In this document: piece after piece, positions 39,500 to 50,789 of the stretch
How positions within the stretch are numbered: position 1 is the stretch's first letter
Layout: each line of letters opens with the position of its first letter
Assembly: GCA_029448655.1 (NCBI GenBank)
Contig: JACCLO010000007.1
Location: forward strand, 3,038,001 to 3,102,000
Direction of reading: 5' to 3'
DNA length: 64,000 nt
Origin: Wolfiporia cocos
Lineage: Eukaryota > Basidiomycota > Agaricomycetes > Polyporales > Phaeolaceae
Notes under the pieces: generated by a model
The model's input: the letters and a program-made list of their open reading frames with translations, nothing else
What the model was told of the DNA's origin: nothing
Databases searched by the model: none
Position numbers and translations under genes: made by a program

Positions 39500-39899
39500 C
39501 TACGTATGAGGCATCTCAGACGTTGACCGGGACGGCCGTACGCCAACCGCAATAAGGCCTATAAACCACACATCAGCTCTTACCCATTCCCTCTGCCCTC
39601 AGCTGCAACTCACCGAGAGAATTATCCTCGCAACAAACAGGAATGCCCGCATATGAGCTGTCCCCACACACATTGACGCCCTCGCCGCCGCACATGGCCG
39701 CGACGAGCGTGTCCGGCGCGTAGCTGCTCGCGTCGAGGTTCAGCGAGCGCATGAGGACGTCCGCCTCGGTCGAATTTGCGGGGTACGTCGTGTCGCAGCA
39801 GGTGAGCGTCACGGCCTCGCACTAGCTGTCAGACTACAGGCTCAGAAGCGTGTGCGCCGCGAGCGCGAGGAGGGCAGTGAAGAGCGCGGTGCGGAACAT
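39500..39899 (-). pseudogene. Hydrophobin pseudogene
   Basis: Remnant of a class I-type hydrophobin, a small secreted surface-active protein of aerial hyphae and fruit bodies. From the ATG at 39899 a signal peptide is readable (MFRTALFTALLALAA). Two in-frame stops (TAG) follow before the mature part, whose cysteine pattern is CEAVTLTCC, AAMC, NVC, VCC. A 3' intron (donor after NSLG, acceptor ttatag) leads to LIAVGVRP, where the eighth cysteine expected in GC is a valine codon. The stop is at 39500-39502. No splice pair of normal length removes the two stops. It is therefore broken in two independent ways. A TATA-like box still lies upstream. Confidence 0.8.
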
Positions 39900-39992
39900 C
39901 GTAATGCGACGAGTGGTTGGATTCGGAGGACTGGCTGTGTCAGGCAGGCTGCGAGGCTGCGAACTGGGACGCTAGGCATGGTAGGTCCATCG

Positions 39993-40000
39993 TTTATATA
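39993..40000 (-). promoter_or_regulatory. Relic TATA box of hydrophobin pseudogene
   Basis: TATATAAA on the minus strand, about 95 nt upstream of the pseudogene ATG. Confidence 0.45.
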
Positions 40001-41048
40001 TTTCGCTGCTGCAGGGCTGGTAAGATGGGACAGGTAAGTGCACGTCCTGCACGTCTTGAGGTCGATCATGCATGGGCGCGAACGTCTTGCTGTGCACGAA
40101 CTGTCGTACGTTGCCGGCTTCAGAGGGATACTCGGATTATTGTACCAAGTGGAGTAGAGATGTTTGAAATTTTCAAACCGCTCCTTCGAGTTCTGACGAA
40201 CGGATCGGGACCACACTACCTCCTCTACCCGACGTCGTCATCATGCCATAGCCCGGACAACACTTGATGGCTTTCGAAGCGCATTTGTGAGTTATTCAGG
40301 AGAGTGGAAATTAAATATAGCAGAACTAAGTCTTTTGATTAGGATTACGTACATCTGAGTGGTTTCCTGATCACAACGAGCCTCTGAAGAATCAACGTCG
40401 GTCGAGGTCCGGAGAAGCGAAGATGGCATACGACACCAGACAAGAAGGCGTGATGGCATGATCGTGACAACCACACACGCAGGACAATATGTTGAAGTCA
40501 TAGTCGTGTTTGCAGAGCAGTGATTGAAACCGAGAAGCGCTGAACTCAGTCTGCCGGACTTCGTGGGACGCGGCTCGTTCTGACGCGGTCACCTGACTGA
40601 CGCGTCCCACGTGCTGGTTCAACTTAGGCGCTCGATCTGAAAGTAACGACATGTTTTGCAGCCCGTCTTGCGAGTAGTGGCATGTTGCGATTGCAGCTGC
40701 ATCCGCTGCACAGTTTTTGTTTCCGGAGTTAATCTAAGCTCTCGCTCATAGTGCACAGATCGAAAGCCACGTTCTCAACGATGATGCCGGGCCTCTCCTG
40801 TCTTCAATGACACGGTCTTTCCGGACCTGGCCCTACCACGAACTGGGTCGACCCAGTGTCTCACAACATCAACATCCGTACTGGAAGATTGCGTTACGGA
40901 GATATCAAGCATCACCGAAGGGATGAAGGTGTCTGGTGTCGCGATATCCTATCAGCAGCCTACTCATCCCATAGCCGAAGAACCAATTCATCTGGCGCAA
41001 GACTCCAGAAACTTGACGCCCAATTCGCTAGGTGATATACAGTGATGA
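40001..41048. other. Intergenic, no gene seen
   Basis: Flanks the hydrophobin pseudogene and the 3' end of the HET pseudogene. Only short frames without motifs. Confidence 0.45.
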
Positions 41049-43393
41049 TTAGATCAAAGACTCTTGCTGAGCATTATTCAAGAACTGCTCTTCCATAGGC
41101 CCCATATTCAACTGCTTCTCGTGCCATTGCTCTGTCTGCTCTTTGTCAAGCTCGAAGAAGACTGGTAGTCGGTAGAATTTTCCAGGAACTTGCTGGCGTA
41201 GAAGCACCGCCTTTGCTTGGGTATACCACTGACCGGCGCTGTCCTTTGCCGTCGAAGAGCCAAGGACAGCGACGTAGAGCTGCAAGTCGCCGACGGACTC
41301 GAGGTCGTGCTCTCCCAAAACTACCCATGTGCCTCCGTCTAGGTCTCGCAGGACTTTGGGATTGTCAAGCGAGGTTCCCTGCTCCATTCTGCTCACTGGA
41401 ACGGCCTTCGCGGTAAAGTGGAGGTATCCTCGATCATCCATATTCCCCGGCCCTTTAGAGCGAAGCGAAATCTGATATCAATGGGTGCGGTGTCGATCTC
41501 CTTCGAGATGTCTCTCTTCGATATCGAGAAGTGTGGTGGCGCAGCGACACTCGTGTCAGGCAGCTCTGGGAAGGACGACAGTCGCGGATCGGGGGGCTCG
41601 CGCCATCCGGCCAGGAGCCATTCTGCATGCCCGGAAGTGCGCAGAACTGCCTGCGCGAGGGCGATGGCGGCGCCAATGCGATCGGTGGACTTGAATGCGC
41701 GAGTGTCAAGTGTGACGCCGAACAGCCCCATGATGCTGAATATCATGTCAACCGGCCGTTTAGACGTGCGCAGGAAGGACGATTGCCAGTAGTGATGTGC
41801 CAGGCCCGGCTTTGGGCCATAGGCCGGGCCGGGCCAAGCCCTACTTGGGCCGGGCCAGGCCGGGCCCTACACCACGGCTTGAGACGGCCCAGGGCCCGGC
41901 TTGTGTCTCAAGCCGGGCCGGGCCAAGCCGTGAGCCCCGGCCTGAAATCTAACGGATAAAATGTCTAGTAACTATGACATAAGGATATATATAGTAGCAG
42001 TATGCCATATTCCAATGAAGTATGTCTATATTATTAAATTCAAGCAAGAGGATAGTCCCATGGAATGAATATTTGATGCTGAAGCCTGTCGCTCACTTTT
42101 GGGCGCCTATACGATGCCCCATTTGGAAGGCGCGCCACAGAGCACCGTGCCGGTGAAATGATGATTTCACACTATAATTCACTAATTATTGAAGATACTG
42201 GAGCTTGGCTTTGTCAGAAGATAGTTGGAGAAGGTACGTTATAAGTTTGTGTGGCTACAGTGATGATCATCCTCACAGTGCCAGGCCCCGGGCAAGCCCC
42301 AGGCCGGGCCGGGCCAAGCCCTGGGCCGTCAATGGGGGCCCGGCCTGAGGTTTTGAAAAGCCAAGGCCGTCCAAAGCCGGGCCAAAGCCGGGGCTTTTGA
42401 GCCGGGCCGGGCCTGGCACATCACTAATTGCCAGATGGCGTGTCGCGAGAAGTTGTTACTGGGCCACACAGTGTCCATGGCGTCCGCGAGAGCAAGTAAT
42501 TCTCGCCGTCGTGTCTCCAGAGATCCCAGAATTCTAGGGACCATCGGAACCGAGATATGTGTCGGATGGAACGTGAACGTTGGGTTCGTAGAGTGTATAC
42601 GTATTGTCTGCAGGAGTACACGGAGATCGGCTGAAGCTGAGACACCATTCACGATATACTTCACTTTGCAGCGACCATAAGGATGGGTAACATCTGTTGT
42701 CAATGCGCCCATGGTGCTCTCTTTAGGTACTTGCATACCGTGAAGAGAGAATAGAACCTCCTTCACAGGAGGAACGATTGCTTCCTGGAGAGTCCACGCT
42801 CGGAGTATCCACTCCGTTTCTTCGTCGAGACGAACCAAGCGTCCGAGACCGCCGGGTAGGACAAGACACAGTGAGGATGATCGGTAGATATCGAACATGT
42901 TTTGAATCTGCCACCTTTTATCATTCGAATTGGTCTGCATGATGCATAAGCGATCCAGCCAGATGTATGTCATGGAGGAGTCGAAGAGGTTCTGGGGAGC
43001 TGCAAGACAAGCGTGGCGTAAGACATCAATGCCGATGGGGTCGCCATCCCGCGCCCCTTCTACCACGATAGTCCCTGCTCCTTGTCCAGCTCCCTCTGGA
43101 TCGAGGGGATTTCCACGCCAGATATAGGATATAGCAGTGTAAAGGATCTTGAGTGGAGGAAACGTGTTGAACTCGCGGATTTGCAAGACTGGATTGTTCT
43201 CGCGGAGCAGCCCACAATTCACCAGCCGAAAATGTACAGGAGTCGCAACAGAGCTGAGGTCGATATCGTTCTCGGTACCAGGTTGCAAGGGGACCTCGAG
43301 GATGATTGTGGAACCGTCTTTGGCAGTCCTTGGCACTTTGAATGTCACGGTGGTACCGGCTCCAGCGGAATGCGGGTCGCATGGGTCGTTCAT
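41049..43393 (-). pseudogene. HET-domain gene interrupted by a hAT MITE
   Basis: Encodes a basidiomycete HET-domain protein, the family linked to non-self recognition in fungi. From the ATG at 43393 the frame runs through the HET core (YTAISYIWRG, then WLDRLCIMQTNSNDKRWQI, then RAWTLQEA) to 42427. A 637-bp element (41790-42426) with an 8-bp duplication cuts it there. Leaving out the element and one copy of the duplication, the frame continues exactly in phase into PVDMIFSIMGLFGVTLD, a block typical of the family. A second lesion, a frame change near 41446, separates this from the C-terminal segment (DDRGYLHFTAKAVPV to 41049). With the insertion, translation ends at 42329 inside the element. 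Confidence 0.85.
41790..42426 (+). mobile_element. hAT-type MITE inserted in the HET gene
   Basis: 637 bp with terminal inverted repeats TAGTGATGTGCCAGGCCCGG (left) and its complement at the right end. The flanking 8-bp duplication ATTGCCAG (41782-41789 and 42427-42434) is perfect. An 8-bp duplication with TAGTG termini is the hAT hallmark. Both ends carry clusters of the GGCCGGGC motif, likely subterminal transposase-binding repeats. There is no coding capacity, so it needs a partner transposase. The plus strand is nominal. Confidence 0.9.
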
Positions 43394-45074
43394 GACAATG
43401 TCTGCCTATGTTGAGCTGTTCATTATTGAGTGTGGATCATGAGAAAATCGGGAACTTACCCTGAAAGTGACTTGCAAAGCTGAATCCTTTCTGCTTAGGA
43501 GCTGCGATTCATTGGGCTAGATTATTCGAGTAAGCTCGTCTTCGTGAGGTCCGGCACAAGATCAAACTTACCGCAACGAGGAGCTGGCGTAAGCCAGCCT
43601 ACAAGTTGCAACCGCGGGAGATCGCGCGCGCCACTTCGAATTCGTTACGTATTTACTTCCGCTCTTGAATGGAACGAACGCATCTATCTGCGTCTTGACC
43701 GCATCGGTCACATCCTTTGGTATATCACCCAACCACATACTCATCGATGCGCCTATCTGACGCTGTATTGAGTCTACGTCACGCCTACAAGGGTCTCTTT
43801 CTAATTTGTGGACAGTGCTGGCACGTGGTAAGGTGTAGATGTTAGCGTACTCCTTACTGTTACCGACGATGGTCACTCTGCGCTGTCCTGGTTACATTTG
43901 CACCACATCTGTTGTCAGCATCACATTCTGTGCACACTTCTTTTTGAGCTCGCAGCTACAATGCTTGCATATTAGAGAATATGATCTCCTTGTCGCTATG
44001 TATTACCACTCCTTTACCCATAACCACTCCTTTACCCACACGGCCCTAGCTCCTCCCCCGCTTTGAGCTGTGCTTCCGTTTTTAACACACATTAATACAT
44101 GCCCCAGGCTTATGCTCAATTTTATGTTGCGAAGTCCGTTCGTTGCCAGTGAGCACATATATATCTGTGATTGCCTATTTTAGATGACCTGCACTAGTAT
44201 GTTTTGAGCATCTGTGGTTGACACTTGCCAAATCTGAACATAAATATAATAGCTGCTAAATTCTATAAAGCAATTTCGAGTATATTTCCCTGCTGGATGC
44301 AGAGGATATGAATGAAAATGGGGCCACCAGAAATCACGGAAAGTGTTACGGTTATTTTGAATTTCTCGAATATCGACAGAACTCACCATAGGGCGAATAC
44401 GATACAGGGACTTGTTGCGCAACCAACCCCCCTGGCTACTCGTGATTCTACTGGGCGCACCCCCAGTTGTACTAGTTTATAGGGCTCGTTTCATCATTGA
44501 CAGATCCAACTCTGTCACCGTTTCATGCTCATCGTTTATTAGCTGATAGATGGCGTTCAACCGCCATCGTTCCTATCTATCATCTCTGATATATCACTAC
44601 ATACCTATCAAACGTTTGGTACTATAGCGTAGATAGTATCGGTGACATCTGGGACAGGCTTGACCCCTAAAACCTAATGTAGTATATAAACTCATGTACT
44701 TACTGTCGAGGCTCTTTAGCTCGACCTTGTTGTACAAACAAGACGTCTTATACTCGTTCTCAAACGTAGGAAACTACGCTCAGTATTTCTCACTCGAGCA
44801 ACCGAACGACTAAGTCCTCGAAGTGCACACCGACTTCTCGGACTTAGGCGAGTCTTATATTCTATCAGACTCGCACTTGAACAGATTATATCCTCCAACG
44901 CACATTGGATATTAACCGATCTCCTAAGAACTCTACTTAGGACTTGAAGGCATCTAACGAGTATTTGCCTTGCATAAGGTGACGTGCCTACGTGCAGAAG
45001 AACGATCTATATTCGCAACTCGAATATACGAACGGGTATTCGACCCGTAACAGAAAGTAGGTGTGACTAACAAG
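43394..45074. other. Intergenic, no gene seen
   Basis: Upstream of the HET pseudogene. A further 5' exon of that gene is possible but not identified. The 44.6-45.0 kb part is low in coding signal. No repeats with clear ends were found. Confidence 0.4.
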
Positions 45075-46162
45075 TAGTGCTGGACAATTACTATTAAATA
45101 TGCCACAGGGCTTGATAATAACGATATGTATCATTACTTTGGTTGGTGCCCGGGGTATGTAATTGTATCGTAATGGAATAGTATCATAATACTATTGTAA
45201 TTGTATTTAATACTATCTATTGGTGTACTGTCACACCATCCCAGTATCCAATCCCATGGCCTAGCCCTAGTTTCATCCATTCCTTTGTAACTATCATATT
45301 GGAAGCAGATTGCATCAGCATCAATGGACAAATGTTGGAAAGTGTATATTTACTCACAGATAATAGGTGCTCAACTGAGATACTGCCATCTAGAATAGCA
45401 AGTATATCACAGATGATGCACAATAGTACAGGGAGGTGGCGAGCATGAGTCTGTGCCATATCACAAAATATGGAGACAAATATACAGCAAAATGGGATAG
45501 GATTTATTCACCTTCAACTAAACCAATGGGATTTCAAAGCCTGTGGGCTTAGTTATACTAGTTTTGACTTAGAAGAGGAGCATTTTGCACACATTACAGT
45601 AGTTTGTGATAAAATGACATAATTCACATTGCATGTTTTCTAGACTGCATCAAGCATCAACAAAAACTGAAATCAGTATGCAGGATTGCTGAGAGCAAGG
45701 TTCACAGTTTGGAAGGCACCAATAATCTCCTTTTCCTGTGGTCAACAGAGCATTCAATCAGTTCCAATGGGTGCTTTCCAGGGCTGCAAAACTTCTGTAT
45801 TGATAGGCAGTGACATCTGCTGAGCACTACCTGCCAGTCAGCACAGCCTGCACCACATGTATTGTCCACAACAGAATGTTTTCTTTTCATTTTCATGGTC
45901 CAGAAAGATGCACCATGTCATTCTCATTGGGAATGGCTGTAATTTAAATAGAAAAATGCATGCATGAGCTCGCTTTGTGTCACATGACATCCCTACTGTT
46001 ACTATTAAATAGAGTACCAGTATTATATTGTATTCATAATATAACATATTGTAATTCTTCATAATAGACACCAGTAGGATCCGCCTCGACCGCGTATCTA
46101 ATAGTATTATTATGATTAGATATTATTATAATCAATTATAATAGTAATCTTGGCCAGCACTA
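45075..46162 (-). mobile_element. Degenerate hAT transposon with transposase C-terminal remnant
   Basis: Starts TAGTGCTGG at 45075 and ends CCAGCACTA at 46162, inverted ends that extend into tactatt-rich sequence. The flanking 8 bp (ctaacaag and ctaatggg) agree at five positions, a decayed duplication at best. On the minus strand, 45217-45459 encodes the hAT dimerisation region: CDILAILDGSISVEHLLSVS then VTKEWMKLGLGHG, matching the usual ILAIPGSSVSVERLFS pattern. The rest of the transposase is missing or unreadable, so the element is inactive. Its TAGTG terminus resembles that of the HET-gene MITE, but the inner TIR differs. Confidence 0.75.
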
Positions 46163-46163
46163 C

Positions 46164-47062
46164 TAATGGGGAGGGGCAACCGTAGGGGAGCGGCAAATTC
46201 CGGATGTCCGGCGTCTATCACACGCCACAGTACATGCCGGACAGCTCTCACTGTGGCACGAGTTGGCACGCAGAGCGCGACGGTATCAATGTAAATGCTC
46301 CTCAGATAAAAACATTCATGCCTCGTGTCAATGGGATGTATTGCTCAGAACATTGAATACATCAATTTCTTCGGAACAGAATTTTGAGATAAAATCTGTA
46401 CTGTACAATTTCGTACATCGCGCGTAGCACACCGCAACTACGAGACAGTTTAATGGAAATATGTTCCCAACGATTTCTGCGAAAAAGCAAACAGAATCGA
46501 TCTGTGTATTAGGTTTTTGCTGTAAATCATTGTTGAAGGAGGAGATACCAATCCATCAATGTATGGGAGTATGATTTAGAATGCTTGCCAATCATGATGT
46601 GAAACGCAATAGGACCCTCAGATTGCTCAGGTCGAAACTATACTATCAAGAAAGCGCTCTGAGATCATCACCTACCTACAGAACGAATGTACTTGTGAGG
46701 TGCAGAATATTTATGTGCCAGTGGTATGAATCCACCTGCCTTCCTAACTGGGATGCAAGCGCCGCCACATCGCGTTCGATGGCTCGATATCGTCGAGGAG
46801 TCACTGAAAAGAACTGACAAAGATATCAAGGGCTCATTGTATGTTTCATTATATCTTGAGCATCTACGTAGCTTACATCTCGAATGAATGTTGCAGTACA
46901 TAGCCATGTCTACAGTGGTACAGGTTCAGGTCCCGATAGTACCAGCGCCAATAGCGCCACATTCGCAGTCTCGGCATCTAAATACCACATTGGGTAATTA
47001 GTTCAGACTCCGACATGATAAGCTCAGGACACATTTCTAGGCGGGGTTGCCCATCCCCACTA
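46164..47062. mobile_element. Candidate TIR-bounded element next to the hAT relic
   Basis: TAATGGGGAGGGGCAACC at 46164-46181 and GGTTGCCCATCCCCACTA at 47045-47062 are inverted copies with 16 of 18 positions matching, about 900 bp apart. Termini of the TAGTG type suggest a second hAT-like insertion abutting the first. No target duplication or transposase was found. Confidence 0.4.
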
Positions 47063-49207
47063 CTAATGCCCAGTGAAAAGCCGTCATATCCTTAGTGTAT
47101 CAGTAAATACTAGTAAATATCAAAAAATATATTGAGATAACCATTTATACTAGAAGCTATCAAAAGCTAAATGCCAAGAGTCTGGGCGGTCAGATCACCG
47201 ATGCCAAGACTTTTGTCATACTCGTACATACTAGTTAATATACTCAACATATCCTCAATTAATAGAAGTCGCGATTGAGAATTTTTCGAGTGGACGTCCA
47301 GTCGCAAAACTGCAAGTCGACGTCAAGTCAAAAAGTGTCTTGTGGGCAGCAACCTGGACTTCGACTTCGTTGCAAGCAGCGAGCCCAAGCACTCACGTGA
47401 GCTGGTCATTCAGTTGCGTCATAGTACAAGTACTGTCCTGTCTCGAGTCGTCCGTCTCTTTTTCTTATCTCTACCTCATACTTCCACCATCTCCCAAGGT
47501 ATGCATGGCTCTGGTGAGGTGATTATAGAGAAGATTGGTTGCTTCATGCAGAACACAGCAAATGAAACAAGATTCAGTGAGTATATGCATGCTCAACACT
47601 TGTCTCTGATAACTTCCATCTGTAGATACAGACTGCAGAGGTGCGTGCATTCCCCATTCTTGCGTTGCGCCCCAAGATGACACTTCTCCTTTATCGGACT
47701 CCAGGGACTTCATCTGGATAGGTTACAAATGCATGGCTTAGGTACGTACAATCCATCCCTTTTTATGCTAACGGTGACTCATCTGCCCATACCGTCCTGA
47801 TTATCAGCCCCCCGACTCCCGCCGCGCCCGCCATTTCCGCCTTGGCGCGCTCGCTATTGACTCCGATCGATGCACGACTCCGATCGCACAGGGATGTACA
47901 TCACGCGCCGAGCGCATCGACTTCCAACATATGTGCGCCATTTTTTTGAGTGAGTCAGAGGATGAGATTCGGTGGATTTTGGTATTTTCTGGTAGCTGTT
48001 GATAGATTAAAGCAATTAAAAAATGAGGTCTGATATGAACGAGTATGCTCTGATTGAGTGAGCCTCTGCATATTGGTATGTTCGAGTATCTTGGGATAGT
48101 CGCTACATTTTCAGACAGGGCCGTCGCATATTTTCTGGTAATTAGTAGTATATTGGAATGCTATCCTACTAGCTTGCGGTAGGTTACAGTGGCTTCTAGT
48201 ATACTACCGGGCGCCTAGAAAAATAGCGAATTCTATGAAGAGTCCAACTTTAGTATCAGATCATATCGGGTAGCTACTCATAGAATCTGATACGAGGTAC
48301 TTTCACTGGGACTAACGAGTGAGCGTGCGCAATGCGGTCATGTGAGTGAGTCCTACATGTAGCACTACCCAAGCTCCCTAGATACCTTCCCCTTCGCACT
48401 ACCCTACACATGGTCTGCCGCACATCTACTCCCTCTCCGTCCCACACATAAGCCTCGTTTCTTCCGTACACGAACGCCGCATTTAGTCGTAGTTACTTGA
48501 CGCGGGATACAAATGTATACAAAAAACAATGCGGTCATGTGATACCGTTTATTGGAGCGGTCGAGCAGCGGATCCTTCTCTGACTTCATAAATCATCAAT
48601 TATTCAGCCCTATTAGAGGTGATTTGTTGTTGATAATTATGACTCGGCTTTATCCGCGATGGAGCAAAATCATGAGAACGAGGAGTTGTGGAGTGTGGCA
48701 TCGTAAATACCCCGCGGCGCTAATAATCTCATTTGAATGTTTCGCCAGTCAGCCACAAGTACAGTGTCAGAACACTGCCTCTAAGACCTATGTCTCGACT
48801 CCAGCTTGATTCTCCAGCATCATCTAGGCAGCATGAATGGTCTCAAGAGTAACTTCCATCCCCAAGTAGCATTCCACAGAGCAGGGTCTGAACGTGCGAG
48901 CTTCACACAGGCCAATTGGCATCCGACGCAATACTCAGATATATGGCGTCAATGACTACGCTCCACCGCTCCCTTTCAAGAATTTGGCAGTGGAGCTCAA
49001 AAATTTGGTGCCACAGTCATAATTATCGAAAACAATCACCTCTAATGAGAGCGACAGCGCCCGTTGCTGGACCTTGTCTTCAGAAGTGTCTTTCATAATG
49101 CGATTGGCGTGTCATGAAGTATTCTCGTTGCAGGTTATATTCCAATTCAGACAGCAGCGTTATGTGGATCAACTTCATATTACAGGAACAGATGTCCACT
49201 GAAGCGG
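47063..49207. other. AT-richer region, no gene supported
   Basis: Only short frames, with some repeated AT-rich strings near 47100-47250 and 48000-48280. Nothing identifiable on either strand. Confidence 0.4.
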
Positions 49208-50789
49208 TCAATACATATAATTCAAGCCGGAAACCCTTGTTGTCCAAATAAGATTACATTCGCTGCTATTACCGTGATGTGGGGTGCGTTTAGCTACGGC
49301 ATAAACGCCGTTGGCTTTCTTATAACATTCGCGGACTAGCAGGTGATAACAGTCAGTGAAAGTGGGGCTTAAATGGCAATGAGCACATACAGTCCTGTGA
49401 GACGTCGTCCCTGTTGCATCTGTGAAAGAGGAAACACTGCGGTGCACTTGAACGATTACCGCAGGGCCAACTTGTGTGAATTTCCTTGGTGTGGTGATTG
49501 GACATTCAACAGCAATTTGTTTCCTAAAGATCTGTCGATTGTTGAGGAGCACCATGAACGTATTACAATAGACTTTCGACAGCACGCAGCATGGTACGGT
49601 GTAGTAGTTACTGTCTTTGAGTGCGAGGTACATCGTCAGCTCAACAATACCCAGGATAGCTATATAATCCCAAGAAGTTAACCATTACATGCACTGGAGG
49701 ATTATAACGACATCTCGTACTGATAGCTAGTCCTGATCCCATCGTCAACTTGATTAACTTGATGAGCATGGAGTTTATCTCAAGAAACGCGCTTTGCCTC
49801 CATAGCTTCCAAAGCTATCGTTCGTAGATACTCACATTCAGTTCGTAAGGAGATTATGTTAGTCGACCCACCTGATATACCATAGTAGCGGAGATCAAGA
49901 AGTTGCACGCCAGACCCGCTCCCACCCAGACCTATGTGCGCCTAATCAATACCAGAATGTTATCATCAAAAGTGTCCATACAAGCTCTGACTTGGCCTGC
50001 ATCGGAGAGCGTCCAAGCTCGGAGTTGTACATGCGGACTGCGACAGCTCCTGCGACAGATCCGCTCAAGTGGAGTATAGACAGCTATGGGCGAGGTGATT
50101 CAGTCATGCAGCTCATACTAGATTACAGAGACCCACTGAAGTAATAATACCGCTCAACAATAAGGACTCGCTCAGATTGCGTATCTTACAGGCATAATAG
50201 CACTGGGTTGCAGTGCCAACTAGCGCGAGCGGTTAGTCCTCACCGCATCAGAGATTAGAAGGCGCATACTGATGCCCGACATTAGAAGATTGACCCAAAG
50301 GAGATAGATCTTATTCAGATTTTGTACATCCCCAAATCTTGAAACCAGCTTATAAAACGAGTTGTGGGTCATGAGGATTGTCTGGACTGTCTCGAGCAAG
50401 AAGAGGCCATAGACAACCACTTGCTCTAAACGTCTCCCGGGCTCTCCGCGCTCCTCGCGTTGCATCGGGGAATTGATCGGACATGCGGTGTAGTATATAT
50501 CTATACGTTCGCATTCACTTCTCTATCAGTGAAATACAGATTGTCATTTACGCACACATTTGTACGCATAATGCGCCGAGCAAGCCCCAGCTGAATTGAG
50601 ATGCTAAGAGCTATCATTCGGATGTTGAGTACTCAAAATAGCAAAGACACCAGACGAGTCGATCTATACTTACAATTGGACCTGCGCTATTCGTACAAGT
50701 GGCATTAGCTTCATTCTGCTACACCGAAACAGTAGCAATACACACATTTTGGCAGCACTGCTATCACTGTCGTAGTCCAAGCCTGCCAT
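49208..50789 (-). CDS. DUF6534 seven-helix membrane protein
   Basis: Member of the basidiomycete DUF6534 family of predicted multi-pass membrane proteins; function unknown. CDS is complement of 49208-49659, 49721-49814, 49872-49931, 49982-50083, 50137-50219, 50270-50500, 50556-50590, 50674-50789, giving 1173 nt, 390 aa with consistent phases. Family marks in order: VQMYIYYTACP, VVYGLFLLETVQTILMTHNS, GTATQCYYACKIRNLS, VWVGAGLACNFLISATMVYQ, the helix before LIKLTMGSG, and YYTVPCCVLSKVYCNTFMVL followed by NNRQ. The N-terminus before residue 38 is atypical, so a different first exon is possible. The C-terminal 90 residues after the last helix lack known motifs and may contain an unrecognised intron. 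Confidence 0.8.

Noticed and set aside
44640..45000. Possible solo LTR or small element near 44.6-45.0 kb
   Set aside because: No terminal repeats, TG/CA ends with a duplication, or second copy could be identified.
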